64,000 nt of DNA from Symbiodinium natans (Eukaryota > Sar > Dinophyceae > Suessiales > Symbiodiniaceae). The notes under the pieces are model-generated. The model had not been told where the DNA came from. It did no database searches and saw only the letters and a list, made by a program, of their open reading frames with translations. The DNA is taken from positions 320,061 through 384,060 of the forward strand of contig CAJNDS010002143.1 in the NCBI GenBank assembly GCA_905221605.1. Reading direction: 5' to 3'. Every line of letters starts with the position of its first letter. Positions within the stretch are counted from its first letter, which is position 1. A program made the translations under genes and the position numbers. Shown in pieces: positions 54,747 to 64,000 of this stretch.

Positions 54747-57700
54747 TCAGCCTTGCCTCAAAGCGGATGGACACGTTGTCGATACGGTGCTACTTGGGAA
54801 AATGCTGGCCAAGTCGGCCAAGCTGCACGCAACGTGAGCGGAGTTCGCAGAGCCGCTTTTGGGGGAGTCCTCGGTGGAGTACGAGGAGGTGTTCGAGCTC
54901 GCGGAGCCCGAGTTGCCACTTGCGGTGCCACCTGCCAGCGGCATGCCAATGCTGCAAAAAGTGTAGGGCCTCGATCTCCGCGATCTCGGATGAAGTCGCA
55001 AGACAGGACTCCAGCTGGACTCCAGGTTTAAGCGACATCCCAAGCCTTCGGCTCGTCGGACCCGGACACCTTGAGGCAACTTCTCTGCAAAAAAGAAATG
55101 CAGCTCCCGCGCAGGATCACGGAACACATGTTTTACACTACTTCTCACGAGCTGCACTTGTGAGGTCTCCTGCAAATTCAGATCTGCGCCTCATCAGGTT
55201 TTGAGCTCAGAGATTCGGCTCCAAAGTCTGACGCGGCATCCATCGGAAACAGATCGAACTCGTCCATCGCCTCAAAAAACTGCAATTCCATGCGGGAGCA
55301 TGCGCGATCAACGAATATCTGCGCTTCCTGCCTTCCAAGGGAAACTACACTCCGAAGAGGGCTGCCCAAAGGGCGTGCTCCACCGAATCCGTTGGTAAGA
55401 CTACACACGGATGTTCCCCGCCTCTCTCTCCTCTCTCTCCTCTCTCTCCTCCCTCTCCTCTCCCCCGCACATCTTTCTCGCTTGCGCTGCCTGAACCGCG
55501 GGCGGCCCGGTTTCCTCGTCGTTGGCGTTGCTCTCGTCCTCCTCCTCCTCATACTCGTGCGAGCAGCAGCATGTGCAGCATAAGATGCCGCAGCAGACGC
55601 TGTAGCAGCAGGCTCGAAGCCGCATCCTCAGATGCTCCGTAATGCTCAGTAGTGGGACGTTCGAAGGATTCTTGGACTCTGCAACACAAGCTGAAAGGTC
55701 CTATGCCGAGCGACAGCAATCTCCACATTCTGCCCATGAGTAACAGGACGGGCCGACAAAGGCACTTCACAAATATCAACAGCTGCCGCAGGAAGTGCCT
55801 CAACATGAACGGGCAACACAGAACAAAGGAGATGCGCAGTTGCCTTATAAAGAAAGCAAGAAGGATCTGCACAGGCAAGCTGCTTCTTCCACACGCCGGC
55901 CTTCGTGCCCACAACAGAGCACAGCCTCCAGCAGTGACGGCTCACATGCTCACATACTCACGATACTGTCACGGCTCATGAGATGTGTCGAAGCATCGGG
56001 ATGGGCTTCGCACATGGGGAAGCCAATGACGACCCAGAACTGGAGCACAAAAACGCTCCCGAACACATTCAGCAGCATGTCCCACGATGGGTCCGATGAC
56101 TCTTGCGTGGCGGAGAAGAGGACGAAGCCTCACCAAAGCAGAACTGCCCTTTGGCACATCTTGACACTCAGTCATCAAGACTGGACGTCAGCCAAGCAGC
56201 ACAAAAAGACAAGGTTGGCAATGAAAGACACCTGGCAAGTGATGGTGTACCTCGGGGCATACAGGAGATTCACGGCCAGCCATTCAACACGCGGAAGCAC
56301 ATGAGAAGCCAAGCAGCCCCCGAGAAGCCTTTTTCATGACGGTCTCCTTGGCTACTTTTTTTGGTCGTGGGGGTGTGAGCGTGGCCTGATGAAAAACACT
56401 GCACTCTGCACACTGCACAAGGCCAAGTGCTTAACATCACCCGTTGCTGCCATGCATCCTTTGCCATCATGTCTGCAACCTGGTTGAATAGAAACACGAA
56501 CTGTCCGATGTCAAGGTAGCCATCATCAGCCGACTCCTGCGCTCTAGGTTTCAAAGTGGCCTCAAGAAGCCATCCAGAATGCACAAGCATGGGGGGCGCG
56601 GGTCCTCTTCCCTGTGGAACCACCACATGAGCTTTTCCGCTGCGGGTCCCTCCATGAAGATGCCACACACCTTCAAGGCCTCAGGCGTGCCTTTCTGCTC
56701 AATGAGTACTTTGGTGATGCTACACACACACACAGCTAACGCTTCCAAAAGCTATTAGTAAGCTTTTGCTTTCGGCGACATATCCAGTCTAAGGCCGAGG
56801 CGGCCTGCAACTCACGCGGCGTGATGCGATTCCTGTATGTGACGTCGATTTCCTTGCAGCAGGGGCTCTGAGAGGATAAATGAGCTTCGCCTGGGGAAGG
56901 GCGCACCGAGACACTGTTAACCTTGGGGTGAAACCGAGGGGAAGTCCAAGCTGCCTGAAAAGCATCCTGCAACATGACGACCTCACGGCGCACTAAGCGT
57001 AAAACACTAACACGAGAGGAGCTCGTGGCCACGCAGCGCTCTGATTCGACCCAGGCACCGGGACCCTGGTGGCTCCTCGTCCTCTCCGTGCCTCCTCCAA
57101 CATCTTGTCAAGCACCTGACCCCATTTTTTTAGGAGGTTGGACATTGTCGTCTTGCGCTCCCCACAGCTGGGGAGCTACCGGCAACTTACGATGATGCAG
57201 CGGCGGCCGCGACACGGACTGAATTTCAGGCGCCTACGAGCGTTTGCAGAACAAGGAAGGTGGGGGCCCCCGGTCAGTCAGACAGGACATGCACTGATCA
57301 AAACTAAAGGCCAAGCCACGCGTAAAGCCAATTGCAGCTTCTTTCATGCTCTCCATTGTCGCGACTAAGAGCAGCGCCTTCTTGAGAGCTTCTTGCGGGC
57401 TTCGTCGGATGCGAAGCTCAATTGTAGCACGTCTCAGCTCGTCCTTTATGGAAACTGGGCCCCAGAAACAAAGGAAAACCACCCATCCCAAAAATCAGAT
57501 GCAGTTGCCGAAGAGTGAGTCCTCTGTCAACACAGCTCTTCGTCCTTTGCCCGTCTTCATTCTGAGACGCTCTTCAATGATCCACTCTTCATAGCTGAGG
57601 TCCTGTACAAGAAAGAGACTGAGGTTGAAGGAGCGCGGCATGTTGCATAAAGCCCTGTACGTTGCGTGCCAGCTGCATCATTCTACATGTCAGGCCTCAA

Positions 57701-57960
57701 TGTCACACACATCGAGAATCTGCCTGCTTACTCTGTATCTGTCCTGCACGCAGCAGGCGGGGGCATCCGATTTGTAGTAGCACATATCTATGGCTCACCA
57801 TGTTGATAGATCTCCGAGGTGCATGGCAACTATGCTTTGCTAGAACCGTGCTCAGCAGGCTTTGGCAACCCGATCCAGCCGAGGGATGTCGTAAAGGTTG
57901 TCGACGCATTCCACCAAGGCTTGCTGGATTCGGGCACGCTCCTGCTGGAAAAACCAAGTG
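54747..57960 (-). CDS. Candidate cation-channel-like multi-pass membrane protein
   Basis: Phase-checked exons: 57960-57870 (FFQQERARIQQALVECVDNL, YDIPRLDR), 57839-57799 (QSIVAMHLGDLST), 57672-57509 (FNLSLFLVQDLSYEEWIIEE; GC donor) joined to the exon starting 57454 (SIKDELRRATIELRIRRSPQ). Then about 56872-56822 (SPCCKEIDVTYRNRITP), about 56710-56570 (GTPEALKVCGIFMEGPAAEK), and ESADDGYLDIGQFVFLF at about 56530, which resembles an EF-hand loop. The first membrane helix near 56201-56300 reads LLYAPRYTITCQVSFIANLV. It joins at a GC donor to 56128-55962 with a second helix (MLLNVFGSVFVLQFWVVIGF). Next, phase-matched, is 55866 onward (LLAFFIRQLRISFVLCCPFM and RPVLLLMGRMWRLLSLG), then acidic tails near 55.5, 55.2 and 54.9 kb. 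The helix order and the AP...F and GxM patterns recall TRPM-type channels, but the similarity is weak. Confidence 0.5.
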
Positions 57961-57974
57961 CTGGCGGCCCCTCG

Positions 57975-58665
57975 AAGTTGGCACCATACTCTAGGCTCAT
58001 AAATTGCATTGTTCACCTATGCTCTGCTGTTCGTTTCCTGCACCCCGCACTGGGCATGCTCTTCTCAGCATCTGCCCTTACCATGCCCTGCCCAATTCAC
58101 TCTTGCTGCAAGCGGCTGGAGCAACTCCACAGTGAACATAGTTGGAGTGGAGCAGGCAACATGGGTGCAACAAGCCTTTCAGTTTCAAGAACTGTTCGTT
58201 GGAACCATGACTCCGATGATATCTGGACCTTTGTGTTCAGGATTTGCTTGTAGATGCGGTGGTGGCAGTGATTGGCACGGGCATCTCAGGCAGAAGGCAC
58301 AATCCTTCTGGGCCTAGAATGTCCTGTGCAAGAATTCCACAATTTATCTCCGAACATCATTCCTCCTCCTCGGTCAACCCCTCTGTCTCCTCCTGCCAGG
58401 ATTGCAAAGGCACACCAGGCTACACATGGGTACAAGAAAGTGCCCTCTCTGGCGCCTTCCAAGTTGGCCTCGGGTCCACCAATCTGGACGGTGTCGCCTT
58501 GGAGGCCTGGTACAGCACCATGGTCGTCTCAGCAGGGGCACGAAGGGACGAAGGCGGAAGTGCTTCTCATCTCACGGATCGAACCACGTGCTGAGATAGA
58601 CAACTCAAGGCTTCAATAAGGGCTCGACACCCAAGAAAGCGGCCGAGACCGAGCCCGTGAGAAAG
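57975..58665 (+). other. Plus-strand open frames, doubtful
   Basis: Plus frames include LLGLECPVQEFHNLSPNIIP and, after a CTCAAG acceptor at about 58612, NKGSTPKKAAETEPVRKKTP. They would face the minus-strand channel-like gene. No motif. Confidence 0.25.
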
Positions 58666-58674
58666 AAGACGCCT

Positions 58675-59225
58675 CTAGTCTCTCGCGTGACTGAGATTGC
58701 TTTGAGTCTGGTGTCTTTGGGAAACCGAAGTTGTGCCTTCCCTAGCCCTTAGCCTCAGCCCTCTTTGACCTCTCGTGCCGCTGCGCCACCGGGTGCTGTG
58801 CCCAAGCCTTTCGAATCCATGACTAGGAGTGCCCCCAGCGCCTCGGCGAAAGAGTGCTGGCCCCGTCCAGTCCCACAATGTCCCACAATGTCCCACAATG
58901 TCCCACAATGTCCCACAATGTCTTTTGAGGATAGTTTCAAAAGTCCGAGCGGCCAGAAGCATGGACGAGGCACTGCAAAGAGCGAGGAAGCCGCCCAGCA
59001 GGAGGAGGAGGATGGAGTGGACGCTGACACAGGGGGTGATTCTGCGCAAGGACAAAGTAAGGACCAGAGCCCCAAGTGCAAAAAACAACTGCCAGTAAAA
59101 TTCTGAGCGAGAGTCCACGCAGCCAGGAAGATTAAAAGGTCCGCTCCGAAAATTGTCAGCACGCCCAGGACACCCAGCCAGGCAGCCGCCGTCACCTCGG
59201 AGTGAGGCAGGAAATGGACGAACAT
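58675..59225 (-). CDS. Possible membrane-protein exons
   Basis: One minus frame (about 59120-59215) reads AAAWLGVLGVLTIFGADLLI then FLAAW. The next (about 58930-59115) reads FYWQLFFALGALVLTLSLRR and SILLLLLGGFLALCSASSML, making three or four hydrophobic helices. The frame changes near 59115 with little room for an intron. The plus strand is also open here and encodes an acidic, Lys/Gln-rich frame, so the coding strand is not certain. Confidence 0.4.
58872..58921. repeat. 10-bp tandem repeat
   Basis: Five copies of TCCCACAATG. A 10-bp unit shifts the frame at each copy. Confidence 0.95.
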
Positions 59226-59384
59226 GGACTAACTGGGCTGGCAGGAACTTTCTTTATCACCTTTGGCTTGACTCACATGGACTATCTGGCGCACAGAGCA
59301 TTGGGTCTGGCATTGGCGCTGCGCAGGCGCAGTCGGACACCATCCTAGCGATGAAGATGGGCTTCCGACCCAGAAGCAAATCTG

Positions 59385-59632
59385 CTCGTCGGGCTCCAAT
59401 GGCTGTGGTGTGAAGCCGCTGCCCTCAATGAGAGCAGCTACCACCGCAACAGCTTCGGGAGAACCTGATTCGAACGGCATGGCTGCCAGCACTGGCCCAC
59501 TATCACCATCACTGATCTCACTCAGCTGGCCTGCAGAATAGTCTGGGCTGCAGAACTGCTGCCACGAAAAGCCAGCTACCTCAAGTCGGAAGGAATCAGG
59601 CATGCAGCGGCGAAGGATAATATGGGCCAAGG
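59385..59632 (-). CDS. Exon of an unknown soluble protein
   Basis: The minus frame reads MPDSFRLEVAGFSWQQFCSP, LSEISDGDSGPVLAAMPFES then GSPEAVAVVAALIEGSGFTP and ends at TTCTGG|GTCGGA, a possible GT donor. The composition is strongly protein-like. It may lie upstream of the membrane exons at 58.7-59.2 kb. No family is recognised. Confidence 0.5.
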
Positions 59633-59639
59633 CGAGGTT

Positions 59640-60800
59640 ATTTCAGTCAGGTCCTGCAACATGCCTCTGGTTCGTACAGGCACTCGCCGAGGAGCAGGGG
59701 CTGCGGAGCCCATCCATTCCGGCCGAACGAAGTCGAAGTGGAACAAGGTTGCTGTCCTTTTGGGGACGAGGGATCGTGAGGGGCCTGATGGTGAGGGACA
59801 GTTTGCTGCAACTCTCGTGGTTGTCCTGTTGTGAGATAGTCAAGGAATCGTCACAAAACGAGTACGTTTTTGCCGAGCCGCGCAGTGGGTGCCGGGAGTC
59901 CAGGGAGGGGTGTCCATCGCAGCAGCTGCTCCGAAGGAACCCCGGCCCAAAGTGGCACGAAGAGCAAGGGCGTAGCGCTGGCCTCAATGGCACAAGAGCA
60001 TCACAAGTCATCTGCCCAATGGCTCGGGGCTTGTCTTGGGATTTTCCACCGTCTTTGCTTCATCCAAGGCACCACGGACGTTAGGAGCAGCAGCCCGCCA
60101 AACCAACCGCCACATTTTATCCTTCAGACAGTTGAAGCATTGAAGCAGCTTCCAGCAGGAACCACACTTCTAAAGGCACAGCTCACCCTGCTGTGACTTC
60201 CGCGCCTGTGGGTGTCAAACCCTTGCTTTGCAAAGGGCGATGTGGGGTCCATGACTGTTGGCCATGGTGACACAAGATGCACGCTGTTCAACTTAAAGCA
60301 GCATGAGGTTGGCTGCACAACCCGAGGTTGGCTGCACAGGGCCATCCCAACACTTATGGGAACCTTCGAAACACACTCGTGCCAAAAAAGAGGGCAAACT
60401 TCACAAGACCATATCAACAATACCTGCCGGGAGCCCAAAAAAAATGACGGAAGCGGCGGCGTACAAGCCATCGTCATGATCCCTAACTTTCGCCCCGATG
60501 ACCCAAAAAAACCTTCAAAATTCATGACCCCTTGCATGCCGGATGGGCCCATCATCTCCCAGGTTCAGCATGCGCTTCAGCCTGGGCATCGGGGACCTAG
60601 CCCCTTTTGGACCCCCAAACCCTAAACCCAAAACCCCGAAACTTGAGTGCCCCTGCGAGGCCAACTCCTCTTGAAGCTGCTGGCACTGGCGGTCTTTCTT
60701 TGCAAGCCTCAGTCACAACAGCTGGGAAAGGCAGGGTAGGCTCCGAGAGACTTTCACTCCTCCAGCACACATCTCAGCAGCACCACCTACCGGACCTACC
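59640..60800. other. Open frames on both strands, coding strand unclear
   Basis: Plus frames of 160 codons (59602-60084) and 137 codons (60212-60625, VGSMTVGHGDTRCTLFNLKQ) compete with minus frames that include a hydrophobic stretch (YAAASVIFFGLPAGIVDMVL at about 60415-60480). None has a family motif. Confidence 0.25.
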
Positions 60801-60817
60801 GCAACATGCCCGAACTC

Positions 60818-61135
60818 TCATTTCTGCCTCTTTTTCATCCGCCACTGAGTCTTTTGGAGGGCCTGAAAGATCAGAAGGATGGTGCCCGGTTTGGCGCCTT
60901 GCCGGGTTGCGATGCAATGGTTCTTGAGCTCTTTGAGCCCCAGTGCCCCGCATCTGCTAAGAACCATGGACCACAACACCGAAGTCGGCAGCTCACTGAG
61001 ACTCTCAAATTGGGCTAGCGCCTCAAGGCGTGTTTTGTTGTGGGTGACACTGGCAGGGAAAGAACTGAGCCGGGCACCATCGTACAGATCTGCATAAGCA
61101 GACCGGCAGGAAAATACACGTCCCAAGTCCTCCAT
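60818..61135 (-). CDS. Hypothetical open frame, 105 codons
   Basis: An ATG-to-stop minus frame reading MEDLGRVFSCRSAYADLYDG, LEALAQFESLSELPTSVLWS and ILLIFQALQKTQWRMKKRQK. Soluble, mixed helical composition. No domain is recognised. It may be a short gene or one long exon. Confidence 0.45.
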   Translation of the reverse strand: MEDLGRVFSCRSAYADLYDGARLSSFPASVTHNKTRLEALAQFESLSELPTSVLWSMVLSRCGALGLKELKNHCIATRQGAKPGTILLIFQALQKTQWRMKKRQK

Positions 61136-61139
61136 CTAA

Positions 61140-61720
61140 GCATTCCGGCATTGAACCGGATTTTTCTGGGCCATCACATGGCCACATCTACGCACACTTT
61201 GTCAGAGAGAGCCCGCGCTCAATCGCCGTATGTGTGCGAAAACTGCCTTGCAGGGGCACCGACAGCAATCGAACTGCAGAAGACGGTACAGCTTGGGCAG
61301 TATGCTGCTTGATACTGGAGGAGCTTGCACCGGCAAACAATGACTGGTTTCAGAGGTCGAGCACGTTGGGGGGAACTCTGTGGCAGCAAAAGGAGTGCAT
61401 GACCCAATGACATGATGAAGAGAGGTTAACATCGAGAAGGCAGGGGCCTCAGAGGCCTCAGGTCAGATGGAAACACTATGCCGAAAGCAAACGCGGACGA
61501 GGGAGTATGTGAGATTTCTTGCGGGTGCTATCATATCATCATTATAATACTACAATAATTATCATCATTCTAACCATAATAGTATTACAAAATCTACAAT
61601 ATCCTAATATTGTGTTTGTAATATTACAAGACCGCTAAACCTGCGAGTTGGTCAGGCCTGCGGCGGTGTTCCGCCAGGAGCCAGTAGTGGCCGACACTCC
61701 GGGTCACCGTTGACAGTCCT
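61140..61720. other. No gene seen; AT-rich stretch
   Basis: 61520-61625 is AT-rich with many AATATT/ATTATA words and looks like a decayed repeat. Only short frames elsewhere. Confidence 0.5.
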
Positions 61721-61727
61721 GCTGCGG

Positions 61728-61842
61728 TGTTAGGGTTTAGGGTTTAGGGTTTAGGGGTTAGGGTTTAGGGTTTAGGGTTGAGGGTTAAGGGTTTAGGGTT
61801 TAGGGTTTAGGGTTTAGGGTTTAGGGTTTAGGGTTTAGGGGC
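61728..61842 (+). repeat. Interstitial telomere-type array
   Basis: About sixteen TTTAGGG units with TTGAGGG and TTAAGGG variants. The longest clean array in the window. Confidence 0.97.
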
Positions 61843-61844
61843 GA

Positions 61845-62520
61845 CCGGGTCGAAACACAACCAAACGGGAGAAAACACAACCCAACGGGGGAAAACACAA
61901 CTGAACCATGTTTGTGGGCTGGCCCGAACGGGAGAAACTACAACTGGCTATTGCAGTGCCTTTATACGTTTGGACATGCCCTGCAGAAAAACCATGGTGC
62001 ATCCTTAAGGTTTCAGGACAAAATCTGGACAATGGTGGTTGTGATTCATCCCTTCTCTTTGCGCCATAGCACGAGCATAGAATATACAATAGAATACTCA
62101 TATTATATCTAATATAACAATATAGAATACAGTGCGTAATATAAATAAATATATATACAGATGTATATATATATATATATATGTGTATATGTATGTATGT
62201 GTGTTTTTTGTAACTCAACAAAGCCAACAAGTCAACCAAAGTCCCTCCAAACCCCCGGCCTCCAATAACTCAACAAAACCAACAATTCAACCTAAATCCC
62301 TCCAAACCCCTGGCCTCCAATAACTCAATAAAACCAACAATTCAACCAAAATCCCTCCACACGCTTGGCATCCGACTCTAAGACCCTAAAGACCCAGTTG
62401 CATTATCCCCCATCTGGTTGTATTATCCCCCATCTAAGCCAAAATCTCAAGATTTCAGTTGTGTTTTTGCCCATCTGGTTGTATTATCACATCTAGTTGT
62501 AGTTAGCCTTATTCTCAGGT
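61845..62520. mobile_element. Repeat-bounded element between two telomere arrays
   Basis: The left side has four short direct copies of AACGGGAGAAAACACAAC (61865-61945). The right side has the complementary theme, GTTGT(G/A)TT...CCCATCTGG, four times (62396-62510). The sides therefore face each other as inverted subterminal repeats. The interior holds a TA microsatellite (62140-62190) and a tandem of about 59 bp. No coding frame is supported. Confidence 0.5.
62212..62365. repeat. Tandem repeat of about 59 bp, three copies
   Basis: Each copy has AACTCAACAAAACCAACAA, then AATCCCTCCAAACCC and TGGCCTCCAATAA. The third copy is partial. Confidence 0.9.
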
Positions 62521-62604
62521 TTAGGGTTTAGGTTTAGGGTTTAGGATTTAGGATTTAGGATTTAGGATTTAGGGATTAGGGTTTAGGGTTTAGGGTTTAG
62601 GGCT
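62517..62604 (+). repeat. Interstitial telomere-type array
   Basis: About twelve TTTAGGG units with GATTTAG variants. It ends 24 bp from a CRAL-TRIO exon. Confidence 0.95.
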
Positions 62605-62627
62605 TAGCGAGCTTCGCAAAAGCTCAC

Positions 62628-62956
62628 ATACGCGGTCCTTGAGCCGCCAAGGTAAGCCGGGATGATGGAATCATCCATGTGCTGTCGGAGCACCTGACGA
62701 GAGTTGCAAAGGGCATGCCAAAAAAAAGAAACCCGCAGCAAACTTCGGACAATGCCTTAAGTGAATCCTCCGCACTGATGATACGGATGATCTTGGCAGT
62801 GTGGGGGCTGACCTGAGCCACCCAAGAAACACTGCTTTACGGCCCCACCTTCCCCGCCTGACTGCCGCTTACGCGCAAATGCGACCCAAAAGCCAGCAGA
62901 TGCTTGAGCGTGTTCCACACAGCCGTAAATGCCGCTGGCGCATTGATGATAAGCAC
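62628..62956 (-). CDS. CRAL-TRIO (SEC14-like) domain protein, C-terminal part of the domain
   Basis: Three phase-matched exons: 62956-62894 (LIINAPAAFTAVWNTLKHLL), 62812-62744 (VSPHTAKIIRIISAEDSLKA) and 62693-62628 (LRQHMDDSIIPAYLGGSRTA). All junctions are phase 0. The pattern 'hydrophobic INaP..F..vW...K..L', then 'TA.KI.I', then 'L......IP.YLGG' is the C-terminal half of the SEC14/CRAL-TRIO lipid-binding fold. Family role: binding and exchange of phosphoinositides or other small lipids at membranes. The first intron has a GC donor and the other two donors are GT. Upstream exons (about 63050-63200 and 63395-63530) are unresolved. The C-terminus lies beyond the telomere-type array or is missing. 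Confidence 0.8.
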
Positions 62957-63394
62957 CTCAGAGAAAGCTCAACAAATGTACAACTGTACACTTCACACTA
63001 GAAAACCTGTGCGTGGGGAGGCAGTGAAAAAGAGCCAAGCGCTTTTCACAGCTCGCAAAACTCACCACAACATACCCGCACGAGGTCAGCACCAACTGGG
63101 CCCCCACAATGAACATGACGAGGAGCTCGCCGCCCCGAGTGTGGCGCCAGGTGTATCCTGTTCTTCAGGATCATCCCCAAGGCTTTCAGCGTGCGTGGGC
63201 TGAAGTTCCGCCAACCTCAAGGAGGGTCAAGGGATAACCAACCATCCTACGGCTCTTTCGGGGGAGCACTTAAGACAATACACGGACATGTATATCTATA
63301 TATATATATATATATGTTCTCCTCAACATCTACTGTATATTACCTATTTATACGCAAATACATCTATGACCTACATCGACACATAGATTAGATA

Positions 63395-63535
63395 GTTGAA
63401 CCAAGCGGCCGATTCCTTGCAAATCCTCTACCAGCGTCGCGTCGACGAACGGCAGGTGTCTGCGAACGCTGTCCTGCCATGTGGCAAGCTTCCAGCCCCA
63501 GCTGCAATAAGCTGCCGCTTGGTTCTCCGAAGGTT
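63395..63535 (-). CDS. Possible upstream exon of the CRAL-TRIO gene
   Basis: The minus frame reads GWKLATWQDSVRRHLPFVDA then TLVEDLQGIGRLVQ. Natural composition, same strand, about 440 bp upstream of the CRAL-TRIO exons. It is in frame with the open tandem repeat to its right. Function unknown. Confidence 0.35.
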
Positions 63536-63540
63536 GCGAA

Positions 63541-64000
63541 GGGTAGGAACAACTTTGCCAGTCAAAATTTGCCGGGATCCCCTTGGCGCCCTTCAAAAGT
63601 CCTGCAAATACCACACGAAACGGAAAAGGGTAGGAACAACTTTGCCGGTCAAAATTTGTCGGGATCCCTGTCGCACCCTGCACAAAACCTGCAAATACCA
63701 CACAAAACCGAAGAGGGTAGGAGCAACATTTGCCGGTCAAAATTTGCCGGGATCTCTTGGCGCCCTGCAAAAGTCCTGCAAATACCACACAAAACGGAAA
63801 AGGGTAGGAACAACTTTGCCGGTCAAAATTTGCCGGGATCCCCTTGGCGCCCTTCACAAGTCCTGCAAATACCACACAAAACGGAAAAGGGTAGGAACAA
63901 CTTTGCCGGTCAAAATTTGTCGGGATCCCTGTCGCACCCTGCACAAAACCTGCAAATACCACACAAAACCGAAGAGGGTAGGAGCAACATTTGCGGGTCA
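63541..64000. repeat. 87-bp tandem repeat, continues past window edge
   Basis: Units begin GGGTAGGA(A/G)CAAC at about 63541, 63628, 63715, 63802, 63889 and 63975. Two unit types differ in the middle (CCTTGGCGCCC against CCTGTCGCACCC) and alternate in a higher-order pattern. 87 is divisible by 3 and the minus strand is open across all copies (VVFAGL..GAKGIPANFDRQ). Confidence 0.95.

Noticed and set aside
63541-64000. CRISPR-like regular repeats
   Set aside because: The units are contiguous 87-mers with no unique spacers, in a clearly eukaryotic setting.

Overview
The window looks like nuclear DNA of a dinoflagellate, most likely of the Symbiodiniaceae kind. Four things point there. (1) Genes are cut into many short exons, often 30-200 bp. 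Where I could chain exons by reading phase and by known protein motifs, many donors are GC and a few GA instead of GT, with acceptors of the AG|G type. (2) About twenty short interstitial arrays of the TTTAGGG telomere-type heptamer are scattered through the sequence. (3) Microsatellites are abundant, including a 1.1 kb TG tract. (4) Small terminal-inverted-repeat elements recur, and two copies of one family sit inside proven introns. There is no sign of bacterial operons, RBSs, CRISPR, IS elements, rRNA or tRNA.

Layout. 1-16 kb: poorly recognisable candidate exons, mostly on the minus strand, among microsatellites (3.5 kb; 6.1-7.3 kb), telomere-like arrays and TIR elements. 16.6-20 kb, minus: pieces of a multi-pass membrane protein of unknown family. 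20.5-22.8 kb, minus: a four-exon ABC half-transporter of the YddA/SbmA/BacA (ABCD-like) type whose frame closes at 594 residues. All three of its introns have GC donors. 25.4-26.3 kb, minus: a basic, RS-containing tail or separate small gene. 26.5-35.7 kb, minus: a UPF1-like superfamily 1 RNA/DNA helicase. All core motifs are found in order and spread over more than 25 exons, with an RRM-like half-domain near the N-terminus. 37.2-38.5 kb, minus: an RS-rich protein with an in-frame 30-bp repeat. 39.1-40.6 kb: an AT-rich, apparently non-genic island. 40.7-43.6 kb, minus: charged and Met-rich exons. 44.5-46.6 kb: four tandem copies of a 519-bp unit. 46.8-51.6 kb: possible plus-strand exons. 54.8-57.96 kb, minus: a candidate cation-channel-like membrane protein. 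58.7-61.1 kb, minus: membrane and soluble exons. 62.6-63 kb, minus: three phase-matched exons of a CRAL-TRIO (SEC14-like) domain. 63.5-64 kb: an 87-bp tandem repeat running off the edge.

Nearly every gene I can support lies on the minus strand, which fits unidirectional dinoflagellate gene blocks. The products (lipid or peptide transport, RNA helicase, channel, lipid-transfer domain) do not form an obvious pathway. Exon ends called 'phase-checked' were worked out by hand from the sequence. Other coordinates are approximate. Many of the long open frames here are low-complexity artefacts and are not listed as genes.
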